A DNA stretch of 64,000 bases from Paenibacillus pectinilyticus (GTDB lineage Bacteria; Bacillota; Bacilli; Paenibacillales; NBRC-103111): the NCBI RefSeq assembly GCF_001700435.1, contig NZ_LYPC01000027.1, positions 62,380 through 126,379 of the forward strand. The letters run 5' to 3'. The notes under the pieces are model-generated. The model was not told the DNA's origin. It saw only the letters and a list, made by a program, of their open reading frames with translations, and did no database searches. Below, in pieces: positions 52,522 through 62,400 of this stretch. The translations under genes and the position numbers were made by a program. Each line of letters opens with the position of its first letter. Position 1 is the stretch's first letter.

Positions 52522-53517
52522 ATGAATGAACTAAACTTACAAGCAAAGCAGAGGAAAAAAACACCATCACGCCAATCAATTGCAACTCGTCGCTCTATAC
52601 CTATTATAAGTGAACTTATTAGGAACAAAATCATGTACGCCATGATGTTACCCGGCCTTTTGTTTATCCTCGTCATCTACTATCTTCCTATGTTTGGGGT
52701 TGTCATCGCTTTTCAAGAGTACAACCCAATCAAAGGCATCCTAGGAGGCAAGTGGATCGGCTTCACAAATTTCAAGTTCCTCTTTCAATCGGATGCTGTG
52801 TTTCAAATTACGTTTAATACGCTATTTTATAATCTGATTTTTATTATTCTTGGCCTAGGTCTCGCGTTAGTTGTTGCCATTCTGATTAATGAAATAGGCA
52901 ATCGCTTTCTGGCTGGCGCCTACAAAAGCATTATCTTGCTTCCGTATTTGTTGTCATGGGTAGTAGCTGAATACTTGCTGTTTTCCTTTCTGAGTATGGA
53001 TAAAGGAATTATTAATCAATTGCTTCAATTTTTCGGAATCGAACCTGTTCAATGGTATGCGGAGCCTATGTATTGGCGGTTTATTCTTCCCGCAGCTTAT
53101 GTCTGGAAGAACGTCGGTTACTTTGCGGTTATATTTGCTGCAGGTATCACCGGAATATCCAGCGATTATTACGAAGCGGCCAAGATGGATGGCGCAAACA
53201 GATTCCAGCAAGCGCTCAAGATTACGGTTCCATTGCTTGCTCCGATCACACTGACTCTGCTGCTTTTGCAGGCGGGGAAAATATTTTATGCCGCATTTGG
53301 AGACTGGGGATTATTTTACAACCTGCCGCGTGAATCAGGCATTCTGTTTAGTGCAACGAATGTCATCGATACCTATGTATTCAGGTCGCTTCAAAAGATG
53401 AACGATTTCGGGATGTCTTCCGCAATCGGTTTATACCAGTCTTGCGTTGGATTCATCCTTGTCGTGGCTTCCAATTATGTGATAAGAAAATACGATCGTG
53501 ACAGTGCATTGTTCTAG
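52522..53517 (+). CDS. Sugar ABC transporter permease, LplB type
   Basis: First membrane subunit of the second CUT1 importer, 331 residues and about six helices. MYAMMLPGLLFILVIYYLP marks the LplB family, and EAAKMDGANRFQQALKITVP is the EAA loop. A longer-than-usual basic N-terminus (about 1-30, QRKKTPSRQS) precedes it. AAGGGAGAA precedes the ATG. No ATPase gene accompanies it. Confidence 0.9.
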   Translation: MNELNLQAKQRKKTPSRQSIATRRSIPIISELIRNKIMYAMMLPGLLFILVIYYLPMFGVVIAFQEYNPIKGILGGKWIGFTNFKFLFQSDAVFQITFNTLFYNLIFIILGLGLALVVAILINEIGNRFLAGAYKSIILLPYLLSWVVAEYLLFSFLSMDKGIINQLLQFFGIEPVQWYAEPMYWRFILPAAYVWKNVGYFAVIFAAGITGISSDYYEAAKMDGANRFQQALKITVPLLAPITLTLLLLQAGKIFYAAFGDWGLFYNLPRESGILFSATNVIDTYVFRSLQKMNDFGMSSAIGLYQSCVGFILVVASNYVIRKYDRDSALF

Positions 53518-53558
53518 CCCAAGTCATTACTTACGGAAACGATCAGGAGGAAGTTGAA

Positions 53559-54428
53559 ATGAATCGCATGAAATTATCGAATTTGATGATCAATTTTAGT
53601 TTTATGGTGTATTCGGTTTTATGTATCGTCCCTATGCTTGTTGTGTTGTCCATTTCGTTATCCAGCGAGCAATCCATTTTTAAGAACGGATATCACATTC
53701 TCCCGCGGGATTTCACCTTCAAAGCCTATGAGTTTATTTTGCTCGGCAACTCCCCTATCTTAAGAGCTTATGGTGTAACGATTATCGTTACGATCGTGGG
53801 GACGCTGCTGCATCTTGTGATCTCCTCGATGTTTGCTTACAGCCTTTCAAGACGGGAAGTGAAGTATAAAAACATCGTTGCCTTCCTTGTCGTCTTTTGC
53901 CTTCTTTTCAATGGGGGCTTAGTACCATGGTATATCTTAATTACCAAATATTTACATATGAAAGATACCATTTTCGCTCTGTTTGTTCCTTATCTAGTTT
54001 CATCTGTGAATATTTTAATTATGAGAAACTTTTTCCGAACAATTCCAGAGGCCATTATTGAATCAGCCCGGATCGATGGATCTGGCGAATTTAACACCTT
54101 TGTAAAACTGGTGATTCCATTATCGACGCCTGTATTGGCTACGATCGGGCTCTTTGTAGCTGTTTTTTATTGGAATGATTGGTTTACGTCTGCGCTTTTT
54201 ATCGACAACAACAAATTGTTCACACTTCAATTCCTTCTTCAATCCATTATGAACAATATCGCCTATCTGTCAGGGAATCCTTTGGTCGAGAAAGCAGCGG
54301 CCAATCTTCCAGATGAGACAGCAAGGATGGCTACTTGTATCTTGGCTGTAGGGCCGATCGTTCTAGCGTATCCTTTCCTGCAAAAATATTTTGTTAAAGG
54401 GCTTACATTAGGCGCAGTAAAATCTTGA
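53559..54428 (+). CDS. Sugar ABC transporter permease, LplC/YtcP type
   Basis: Second membrane subunit, 289 residues and about six helices. The EAA loop is ESARIDGSGEFNTFVKLVIP, and the C-terminus PFLQKYFVKGLTLGAVKS is the family signature. AGGAGGAAG precedes the ATG. It is followed after 66 bases by the second binding-protein gene. Confidence 0.9.
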   Translation: MNRMKLSNLMINFSFMVYSVLCIVPMLVVLSISLSSEQSIFKNGYHILPRDFTFKAYEFILLGNSPILRAYGVTIIVTIVGTLLHLVISSMFAYSLSRREVKYKNIVAFLVVFCLLFNGGLVPWYILITKYLHMKDTIFALFVPYLVSSVNILIMRNFFRTIPEAIIESARIDGSGEFNTFVKLVIPLSTPVLATIGLFVAVFYWNDWFTSALFIDNNKLFTLQFLLQSIMNNIAYLSGNPLVEKAAANLPDETARMATCILAVGPIVLAYPFLQKYFVKGLTLGAVKS

Positions 54429-54494
54429 AGCTTGGCTTTACCGGGTATCCACCCGTTTAGCATATAAAATAAAAAATTATGGAGGTCATGCATC

Positions 54495-56078
54495 ATGAAA
54501 AAAATGAAGAAAATTGCAAATACCATCGCGGTACCGTGTCTTGTTCTCTCTATCGCGCTGGCTGGTTGTGGCGACAAAACAGCAACCACAACGCCTGCAC
54601 CAACGAAAGAAGCAGCGCCATCGGCAACACCGGATTCATCGAAAGATTTGAAACCGGTGGAGCTTACCTATTATTTCCCGAATACGCCTCAAAAAGATCT
54701 TGCTAGCGTAGAAGACGAATTAAATAAACTCATCAAACCCAAGATAAACGCGACAGTTCACTTAAAACTCGTTGATTGGGGTACGTATGACGAAAAAATG
54801 AATGTTCTTATGGCTTCGGGGGAGCCTTACGACCTCGCGTTTACGTCCACTTGGGCGAACAACTTCTACCAGAACGCAGCCAAAGGCGCATTCGCACCGA
54901 TGGATGATTTGCTCGCCAAATACGCGCCAAGTCTAAAAGGTTCGGTACCTGATTCTTTCTGGAAGGCCGTTAAAGTAAAGGGGCAGACGTTTGGGGTGCC
55001 TAACTTCCAACAAGCAACAGCAGGTTACGGATATCTCATTCAAAAATCTGTAGCCGACAAATATAAGTTCGACTGGAAATCCGTTACGAAGCTGTCAGAT
55101 CTTACGCCATTCTTGGAAACTGTTAAAAAGAATGAGCCGAATCTCGTTCCATTCGGAATTAGCAAGAAGGAAGATATCTTCACCAATGCTCCTGCTATGT
55201 TCGGATTTGAAGCGCTGGGCGACGCGATAACGCCAGGCGCGATCTATGTCAATGACGCCAGTCTCAAAGTTGTGAATCAATTTGAAACAGCTGAATTCAA
55301 AAACTTTGTGACCATGATGAGAGATTGGTATACAAAAGGATATTTAAGAAAAGATGCAGCTTCATTGAAGGATATGGAATCCGATAAAAAAGCCGGTAAG
55401 AATGCCATGACATGGGGGCAAATTGATCTCGACACCGCTGCATTTGAAAAAGCAGGAATGGAATCCACAGGCAGAATGTCGAACGCAAACAAAGATGTAC
55501 AGTCTTACGACCTGCAGTTTGTAAAACCATTATTGACGACAGATAAAGCGGCTTCCACAATCACGGCAATTTCGGCAACTTCGCCGAACAAGGAAAGAGC
55601 GATGATGTTCCTTAATCTCCTCAACACAGATAAAGAAGTGTTCAACTTAATTAATTGGGGAGTTGCCGATAAACACTATAAAAAAGTTGGCGATAACAGA
55701 ATTGAGACGAATAAAGACGGCGGGTACCAAATTATCTCTCCATGGGAATTCGGCAATATGACGAACTCCTTCTTATCTGAGGGAGATCCTAAAGGCGGAG
55801 AAGTCGACGGCAAGTTTATTAAAATGTGGAGCGATCTCAATAAAAATGCGATCCCTTCTAATGCATTGGGCTTTGTGTTTGATTTTACGCCTGTTAAGGC
55901 GGAAAAAGCGAATTGCGACGCTATTATCGATGAGCTGTATTATGCGATTTCAACCGGTACTGTTGATCCTGACAAATACTTGCCGCAAATGCTCGATAAA
56001 TTGAAAAAAGCGGGAGCAGACAAAATTATTGCTGAGAAGCAAAAGCAATTGGATGCATGGAAAGCAGCAAATAAATAA
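54495..56078 (+). CDS. Sugar-binding lipoprotein, second copy
   Basis: Substrate-binding lipoprotein of 527 residues, lipobox ALAGC at about 21-25, followed by a Thr/Ala/Pro-rich linker (TTTPAPTKEAAPSATPDSS). It belongs to the same family as the protein at 50790 and shares long stretches (YYFPNTPQKDL, FTSTWANNFYQNAAKGAF). It is followed by a hairpin and the large secreted protein. GGAGGT precedes the ATG. Two binding proteins may widen the range of sugars taken up by one permease pair. Confidence 0.9.
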   Translation: MKKMKKIANTIAVPCLVLSIALAGCGDKTATTTPAPTKEAAPSATPDSSKDLKPVELTYYFPNTPQKDLASVEDELNKLIKPKINATVHLKLVDWGTYDEKMNVLMASGEPYDLAFTSTWANNFYQNAAKGAFAPMDDLLAKYAPSLKGSVPDSFWKAVKVKGQTFGVPNFQQATAGYGYLIQKSVADKYKFDWKSVTKLSDLTPFLETVKKNEPNLVPFGISKKEDIFTNAPAMFGFEALGDAITPGAIYVNDASLKVVNQFETAEFKNFVTMMRDWYTKGYLRKDAASLKDMESDKKAGKNAMTWGQIDLDTAAFEKAGMESTGRMSNANKDVQSYDLQFVKPLLTTDKAASTITAISATSPNKERAMMFLNLLNTDKEVFNLINWGVADKHYKKVGDNRIETNKDGGYQIISPWEFGNMTNSFLSEGDPKGGEVDGKFIKMWSDLNKNAIPSNALGFVFDFTPVKAEKANCDAIIDELYYAISTGTVDPDKYLPQMLDKLKKAGADKIIAEKQKQLDAWKAANK

Positions 56079-56091
56079 TGTCAATCAGGTG

Positions 56092-56118
56092 GAGTTCCTC
56101 CGATTTCCGGAGGAATTC
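56092..56118 (+). promoter_or_regulatory. Hairpin similar to the one at 32291-32358
   Basis: GAGTTCCTCCG pairs with CGGAGGAATTC around a 5-base loop. The right arm carries GGAGGA, with a TTG 7 bases later opening a 7-codon ORF. It lies between an importer operon and a secreted-protein gene, as at 32291. A poor T-run follows (ATTTTT at 56133-56140), so partial termination is possible. Confidence 0.45.
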
Positions 56119-56205
56119 TGCTTGATCAACAAATATTTTTGAAAGCACTTACAGAGAATTGAACAGAAGGTGAATGATAAATCGTGTTACTTAGGAGGTA
56201 TTGAT

Positions 56206-59200
56206 ATGGTTAAGAAGAAAATGAATATTATTTTGGCACTGTGTATGCTTCTAGCCTCAGTGTTAAGTTCAGGAACAAGTGTCCAGGCTGCAGAAATCGG
56301 TTCCAATACAGCTTCGAACAAGATACAAGCGGAGTTCTTTGTGTCAGCTTCTGGCAGCGATACAAATGACGGGTCTTATGACCATCCTTTTGCCACTTTG
56401 CAAGCGGCTAGGGATGCAGTGCGTTTGATCAAAAGCAATATGACAGGAGATATCTATGTCTTTATTGCTTCAGGTAATTATTACATTAATAATACGATTT
56501 CTTTCAATGAAAGCGATTCGGGAACCAATGGTTTTAATGTTATCTACAGGAATTTGAATGACTTGGGAACTGCCAAATTCATCGGCGGCAATAAAGTAAC
56601 TTCTCCATGGAATCTTGTGGCACGCACAGGCACTGATGCAGATCTGCCTGCCAGGGCAGCCGGAAAAGTATACAAGACGTATGTAGGTACAGGAAATAAC
56701 TTCAATACCCTATATGTTAACGATACCAGAGCGATAATGGCACGAACGCAGAATCTGACAGTCGACCCTAGATTTCCTGCATCATCCGCTGCTTATATGC
56801 TGTCAGCCGGCGGTGGCATTAGTAATTTGATCTATAACTCAGGTGATATGGATGCTGAGTCATTAACGGGATTGGTAAATGCCCAGACACGCGGTGATTT
56901 GGACGCACAGGTCTATATGTGGGACGGCGGATATTGGGATTGGATGACCGATACGATTCCACTTGCCGGCGTAGATAATTCTACGCGTACACTTACTTTC
57001 AAAACCGATCCAAATAATCCAGCGGCATTTCGTCCCAAATACAAAACCGGCTCCAGTGCAAGATACTTTTTGCAAGGCAATCTCGGCTTTTTGGATCAGC
57101 CAGGTGAATACTACTTCAACAAAAAGACAGGATATCTGTATTATTATCCATTATCCGGTTCAGGGGACATCAGCAATCAAGATATCGTGATTCCTGCTGT
57201 TGAGAAGATCATTGATATCAAAGGTGCGTCGCGTACAAGTATGGTGTCGCACATCACATTCAGCGGTTTGGAATTTAAAGATACCAACTTCCCTGACTAC
57301 TACAGCTATGGCTGGAACTGGGGCGACGCAGGAGCCGGCTTGGGCTATTACCCTCCCGAAGCTGCGGGAAGCACGCAGCCGTCTTATGCTGAACAATCGG
57401 AAAGGAAAGAATTTCAGGTTGGCGTCATTACTTTGACCAATACGAATAACATTACGATCACCAAAACGCATATTAAAAATGCAGGAATGTTCGGCATCGA
57501 ACTTTATCTTGCTAACCAGTACACGGATATTAATAATTCCCTTATTGAATATACCGGTCATGGTGGTATTAATCTAGAAGGCGGCTATCCAGGCGTGGGT
57601 GGTGATGCTAACGGGAACGGCTATAGTAGTTATAATACGGTAATAAATACGATCATTCATGATTTAGGTCAATTGGTTGGTCAAACCTCTGGAATAACAA
57701 TCAACAACTCCGGTTATAACACATTTTCACATTTGGAAATTTATAACTCACCAAGAAGAGGCATCTTTGTTACAGCCGGTTATAGTCGGAACGGCGGCAC
57801 TGCATTTCCAAACGGTGACGCTAACTTCAATATTATGAAAGATATGTATTCGCATCATAACACGTTTGACTATATTTATTTGCACGACAGTCAGCAGGAT
57901 GGCGGTGATGACGGCGCTTTCTTCGCTTGCTATCTGTACAAGGGCTCGGCTAATTACAAGCCTAACTACATTAATCAGATGCTTATTGACAATGTAGGGT
58001 CCAATCCAAGCATGAGAGATATAGCGCCTAACGGAATGAACCTGGATATGGGCGCATCGGGATTTGAAATAAGTAATCTGAAAATCGTTAACCCGCAGCA
58101 TTTTAATGCTGAAGTAGAAACGACAACGAACTATGGCGACAAAATCACATATACAAACACCAACATTGATTTCGGTTCCCATACCAATCAGCTACATACA
58201 TTCGACGATTCCTTAATGGACTATGCACACATAGGTGTGAGTGTGGACTTCCCAAGCGTCTATTTATCATCCAGAAATGCATTTCAGGAGCCAAATAACA
58301 TCTATTTCAAGGATAATTTTGAAAAAGATTTAGATTTTTCGAAATGGTCATACAGAGGAGCGGCTCCCGTTGTTACAACCGAGTGGATGTCTGAGGGTGT
58401 ACTGGGTGGAAAGCAATCCTTAAAGATCGACAGTGACAGTGCAGGTGGTGGTAAGCCTGTGTTATACAGGAATTTTTCGAATAATCTCAATAAAATTGTT
58501 TCTGTGAAATTGTTTGACAGACAAAGCGGTAATCAAGCTCCTTACAGCTCCGGAACTACCATTTCATCAACGGTCAAATCGCTGGCAAGAGTCGACGATG
58601 GAATTAACGCTGTAGGGATGGGGCTGGATACTGCGGTAAACAGCAGCTATTATGTCGTATTGAATGGTTCAACAGAAACGGCAACCTCGGTTCCACGGAC
58701 TTATGGCTGGCACGAAATGAAATGGGATTATACCAGTGGTACCGATGTGAAACTGTACGTGGATGGCGTGCTTGTCTCCACCTTGAATACGCTTACCCAG
58801 TTTAATTCTGTCGCTTTGGGGTCAGATGATGGCAAGGGAGTGAGCTATTACGACCAGTTGTACATTTATGGCGGTACAACTGCGCCAGAACCTGGTCCAG
58901 TATCCATACCTGCTGCTCCGGTCTATGATTCCTCTAATGACAATAAAACACAGCTGGACAAAGATTTTGAAGATGGTATCGTGCCTAGCTTTACACTTAG
59001 CGGTACATCAGCAATGAGCGTTATTTCCGATCCAACCAATTCAAGTAATAAAGTACTGCAAAACGTAGTTACAGATGGAAAGAATTTTTATCAAACTGGC
59101 GCTGCTTGGAACAACTATATTGTCAATATGAAATGGAAATTCGTGGGTTGGGGTTCCAATAATGTACTTAGTCAAGCTTATGATAATTTCACAATATTTG

Positions 59201-61164
59201 TAACGACTGCTGCAATTAATGGAACAACGCAAAGCAATCCAGCCAGCTATCAAGTTATCTATCGAAGGAATAAAAATGGAACTGCCGGTTTTCCAGCAGG
59301 TACCGAGTATTTTGAAATTACCAAGCATACTTCTTCAAGTGACACCTCGCTTGGAAAAGCTGCGTTACCAAGCGGATTTGTTGCGACCGACTGGCATGAT
59401 TTCCAGATTCAGACGTATGGCGGTAAAGTCGGGTTTGTTTTAGATGGAACCAAATTGATGTCTGCTACCGATGGTTCATACACCTCAGGGGGTGTGGCCT
59501 TTGGGGGGATCAATTCAACCGTATTAATTGACAATATCAAAATAACCTCAAACCCAACATACGTAGATTATGGAACTAATTTCAATCTCGGCAACGTTGC
59601 ATTGTCCGGAAATTTTAATCCATCCTATTACCTTTACGGAGCAGCTATCGTCGATAATTCTAAACCGGTCACGCTGATCAGACCGAAACCAGTGTTGGCA
59701 GGTGCGAACACTGCAGTGTTGCTTAATGGGGTTGATATTACTGATAATTTCGCCGATTATACAACACCGACAGCACTTTCAACCTTGAAAAATGGAAGAA
59801 ACACGCTGGTTTTATCGGAAATTACGTCGGCAGGCAGCAAGAACTATACGATTTTCATTGACAAACCATATACAATCTCTTCGATAGGAGCAATCGCGCC
59901 GCTTACGACAAAGATTGGAATTGCTCCAGTGTTGCCATTACAAACCAATGTTACTTTTGGGGATGGCGTCAATCAATCTGAAGATATTATTTGGGACACT
60001 GTGGATCCATCCAAGTATAAAAATAATGGAACTTTCATGGTAAGTGGACAACTGGCACGATTAAACAAAACCGTAAGTACGACTGTAACCGTTGATGGGC
60101 TCGTTTCGATTGGTGGACTTGAAAGTGTCTCGACTACCGCAGGCACGGCGCCGACGCTTGCAAAGTCGATCAGCGCCCAATTTACAAATGGAACTCAAGA
60201 CTTATCGTTAAGTTTCGCAGACGTTGATCCAGCGATGTATGCAAAGTCCGGCACATTCATAGCGATAGCTGCTGCTGATCAATATGCGGGCGATGTTTTG
60301 CAAAAAGTGATCGTACAACCAGCAGTATCAGCCGCTCAAACTACATTAACTGGCATACAGCAGGTAATTCCTGGCCAAACGTTTGATGTAACCATGGGAT
60401 TGACTGGCGTTACGCAAAGTGTCTATCAGCAAGTATATGCTCAGGACTTGACAATCCACTATGATCCGTTGAAATTACAATTCAATTCGGTGACATCTCT
60501 GAAGGAAGGTTTCCAAGTCATCGATCAGAAAGAGGCTGTGCCTGGGCATATCCGGATGGTGGTATCCAGCACAGTTGCGGACCAAGGCGTGCTTGCGCAA
60601 GGTGACTTGTTGACATTTAATTTTACGGTCAAATCGCTGGCTCAGGCAACCGCTACAACAGTTTCTGTAGGTAATGTAAAGATTGCCAATATACAGGGGA
60701 ATGAACTGCAAGTAGATGGAGCTTCCCGCGAAGTACAAATTAGCATATCAAGTGTGTCGGTAGATAAATCGGCGCTCAATGCTTCGATCGGAAACGCTCA
60801 GGCGAAATACGATGCAGCAGTCGAAGGCAATAGGGATGGACTGTATGCGACTGGAGCCAAAGCGCCATTGAAGTCGGCTATCGATACAGCTCATGCAACA
60901 GCAAATAATGCGAATGCTACCCAGCAGCAGGTGGATAGTGCGAAAGCAGCACTGGATGCGGCTCTTCAAGTGTTTGATACCAAGCAAATAACCGCAGACG
61001 TCAATGGAGATGGAAGCATTTCTATTGGAGACCTGGCGATTGTTGCAGGAGCATACGGCAAACAACAAGGTCAAGCGGGCTGGAATGAGAAAGCGGATGT
61101 TAACCATGACGGTAAGGTTGATATTATTGACCTTGCAATCGTTGCGAAAGCGATCTTGCAATAA
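56206..61164 (+). CDS. Secreted beta-helix polysaccharide enzyme with cohesin- and dockerin-like modules
   Basis: Secreted protein of 1652 residues. Domains in order: signal peptide (about 1-30); right-handed parallel beta-helix (about 44-690, starting FFVSASGSDTNDGS, as in GH120/GH141 and pectate-lyase-like proteins); two LamG-like domains (about 700-890 and 918-1115); a short sandwich (about 1120-1220); two Big_4-like Ig domains (about 1221-1380); a cohesin-like domain (about 1386-1515, QVIPGQTFDV to VQISI); a helical FIVAR-like spacer (about 1520-1593); and a dockerin (about 1596-1652) with two calcium loops, DVNGDGSISIGD and DVNHDGKVDIID. ATG 56206 follows AGGAGGT. It is the probable polysaccharide-degrading enzyme of this locus. 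The exact activity is inference. Confidence 0.85.
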   Translation: MVKKKMNIILALCMLLASVLSSGTSVQAAEIGSNTASNKIQAEFFVSASGSDTNDGSYDHPFATLQAARDAVRLIKSNMTGDIYVFIASGNYYINNTISFNESDSGTNGFNVIYRNLNDLGTAKFIGGNKVTSPWNLVARTGTDADLPARAAGKVYKTYVGTGNNFNTLYVNDTRAIMARTQNLTVDPRFPASSAAYMLSAGGGISNLIYNSGDMDAESLTGLVNAQTRGDLDAQVYMWDGGYWDWMTDTIPLAGVDNSTRTLTFKTDPNNPAAFRPKYKTGSSARYFLQGNLGFLDQPGEYYFNKKTGYLYYYPLSGSGDISNQDIVIPAVEKIIDIKGASRTSMVSHITFSGLEFKDTNFPDYYSYGWNWGDAGAGLGYYPPEAAGSTQPSYAEQSERKEFQVGVITLTNTNNITITKTHIKNAGMFGIELYLANQYTDINNSLIEYTGHGGINLEGGYPGVGGDANGNGYSSYNTVINTIIHDLGQLVGQTSGITINNSGYNTFSHLEIYNSPRRGIFVTAGYSRNGGTAFPNGDANFNIMKDMYSHHNTFDYIYLHDSQQDGGDDGAFFACYLYKGSANYKPNYINQMLIDNVGSNPSMRDIAPNGMNLDMGASGFEISNLKIVNPQHFNAEVETTTNYGDKITYTNTNIDFGSHTNQLHTFDDSLMDYAHIGVSVDFPSVYLSSRNAFQEPNNIYFKDNFEKDLDFSKWSYRGAAPVVTTEWMSEGVLGGKQSLKIDSDSAGGGKPVLYRNFSNNLNKIVSVKLFDRQSGNQAPYSSGTTISSTVKSLARVDDGINAVGMGLDTAVNSSYYVVLNGSTETATSVPRTYGWHEMKWDYTSGTDVKLYVDGVLVSTLNTLTQFNSVALGSDDGKGVSYYDQLYIYGGTTAPEPGPVSIPAAPVYDSSNDNKTQLDKDFEDGIVPSFTLSGTSAMSVISDPTNSSNKVLQNVVTDGKNFYQTGAAWNNYIVNMKWKFVGWGSNNVLSQAYDNFTIFVTTAAINGTTQSNPASYQVIYRRNKNGTAGFPAGTEYFEITKHTSSSDTSLGKAALPSGFVATDWHDFQIQTYGGKVGFVLDGTKLMSATDGSYTSGGVAFGGINSTVLIDNIKITSNPTYVDYGTNFNLGNVALSGNFNPSYYLYGAAIVDNSKPVTLIRPKPVLAGANTAVLLNGVDITDNFADYTTPTALSTLKNGRNTLVLSEITSAGSKNYTIFIDKPYTISSIGAIAPLTTKIGIAPVLPLQTNVTFGDGVNQSEDIIWDTVDPSKYKNNGTFMVSGQLARLNKTVSTTVTVDGLVSIGGLESVSTTAGTAPTLAKSISAQFTNGTQDLSLSFADVDPAMYAKSGTFIAIAAADQYAGDVLQKVIVQPAVSAAQTTLTGIQQVIPGQTFDVTMGLTGVTQSVYQQVYAQDLTIHYDPLKLQFNSVTSLKEGFQVIDQKEAVPGHIRMVVSSTVADQGVLAQGDLLTFNFTVKSLAQATATTVSVGNVKIANIQGNELQVDGASREVQISISSVSVDKSALNASIGNAQAKYDAAVEGNRDGLYATGAKAPLKSAIDTAHATANNANATQQQVDSAKAALDAALQVFDTKQITADVNGDGSISIGDLAIVAGAYGKQQGQAGWNEKADVNHDGKVDIIDLAIVAKAILQ

Positions 61165-61173
61165 AAAACCATA

Positions 61174-61204
61174 GGAGGGAGAGTTGCTTCTCCCTCCGTT
61201 TCTT
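61174..61204 (+). terminator. Terminator after the beta-helix protein gene
   Basis: GGAGGGAGA/TCTCCCTCC stem with a short loop and GTTTCTT tail. Weak T-run, so read-through into the SLH gene is possible. Confidence 0.6.
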
Positions 61205-61236
61205 AGAAGTATTTACTGAAAGGGAGGATCTCGTTA

Positions 61237-62397
61237 ATGGCAAAAAAACTTTTCAAATTCAGTCTGATGCTTCTTTTGCCCATGATCTTACTTCCCCAAC
61301 TTGTCATTCAAGCAAGCGCTGGTCCGGCCATTGTGCTTTCTATTCCGAAAGGGAGTATATCCGCAGGGGATGACTTCCAAGTGACGCTGAGTGGAAAACA
61401 AGTAAGCGATATGTACGCATATGAGGTCAATTTAACCTATGATACCGGCCGTTTGACGTTTGTTAAGAGTGTAAGTGCAGGTAACGGATATGCCGTTAAT
61501 CCAATAGTGAACGGGAATAAAATTCAAATTGCGCATACGCAATTAGGCAATACGCTGGGCCGAAACGGAGATGTAACGCTTGCTACACTTACATTTCATG
61601 CCGTTAAACAGGGATCTGCGGATATTGCACTGGACAGCGTGAAACTATTGAATTCACAGTTAGTGGCTACAGTTGTTTCGGGCAATAGCAAGGTATCCGC
61701 TCAAATAGCTGAAGTGAGTAACGGCAAACCTGAGGCTGATGTATTTAATAATGACATTATTAATGTAATCAAATTAGTTCATTCATTTGAATCCAAAGTA
61801 GAGGAAGCCAAGAAATCGAATGCGAAGATTGAAATAGCTGACATTCATGGACATTGGGCCGAAAAGACGATCAGCACGTTCGTAAAATTGCACGTTATCG
61901 AGGGGTACGAGAATGGTACTTTCCAACCTGACGGTAAAATTACACGCGCCGAGTTTGCCGCAATCATTACGCGAGTATTTGATATCAACGGCGGCGCTGT
62001 TCAATCGGTTGTACTAAAAGATATAGACAGCCATTGGGCGAAAGAAGCTATTGAGAAACTTGCAGGCGCAGGGGTAATTGCCGGTTATGGAGATGAAACC
62101 TTCAAGCCGGATCAAACGATCAGCCGTGAAGAAATGGTGATCATTTTGTCACGAATCATCAATTTAAATCATGTGGACAAAGATGCTGCCAGAGGCAACT
62201 TTAGGGATATGTCCAGCGTTAGCTCTTATGCTGTGGATGCCATCAAAGATGCAGCAGAAGCCGGCATTATCAGCGGCAAGGACGACGGGAAATTCGATCC
62301 GCAAGGCAGCTCCACTCGATCGGAGGCTTTAACAATTATTCTGAATGCATTGAACCTTAATCCTCAATTGAAATCACTGCTGGACAGCCTGAATTAA
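61237..62397 (+). CDS. Cohesin-like domain protein with three SLH repeats
   Basis: Surface protein of 386 residues. A signal peptide (about 1-28) precedes a cohesin-like beta-sandwich (about 31-160, IPKGSISAGDDFQVTLSGK, NLTYDTGRLTFVKS). A linker follows (about 160-200). Three SLH repeats come last (about 200-250, 260-310 and 320-370; HGHWAEKTISTFVKLHVIEG, DSHWAKEAIEKLAGAGVIAG, SSYAVDAIKDAAEAGIISG), which bind secondary wall polymer. This is the layout of an anchoring scaffoldin. It is likely to hold a dockerin-bearing enzyme, most plausibly the upstream 1652-residue protein, at the cell surface. The pairing is inference. AAAGGGAGG precedes the ATG. Confidence 0.88.
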   Translation: MAKKLFKFSLMLLLPMILLPQLVIQASAGPAIVLSIPKGSISAGDDFQVTLSGKQVSDMYAYEVNLTYDTGRLTFVKSVSAGNGYAVNPIVNGNKIQIAHTQLGNTLGRNGDVTLATLTFHAVKQGSADIALDSVKLLNSQLVATVVSGNSKVSAQIAEVSNGKPEADVFNNDIINVIKLVHSFESKVEEAKKSNAKIEIADIHGHWAEKTISTFVKLHVIEGYENGTFQPDGKITRAEFAAIITRVFDINGGAVQSVVLKDIDSHWAKEAIEKLAGAGVIAGYGDETFKPDQTISREEMVIILSRIINLNHVDKDAARGNFRDMSSVSSYAVDAIKDAAEAGIISGKDDGKFDPQGSSTRSEALTIILNALNLNPQLKSLLDSLN

Positions 62398-62400
62398 TAT

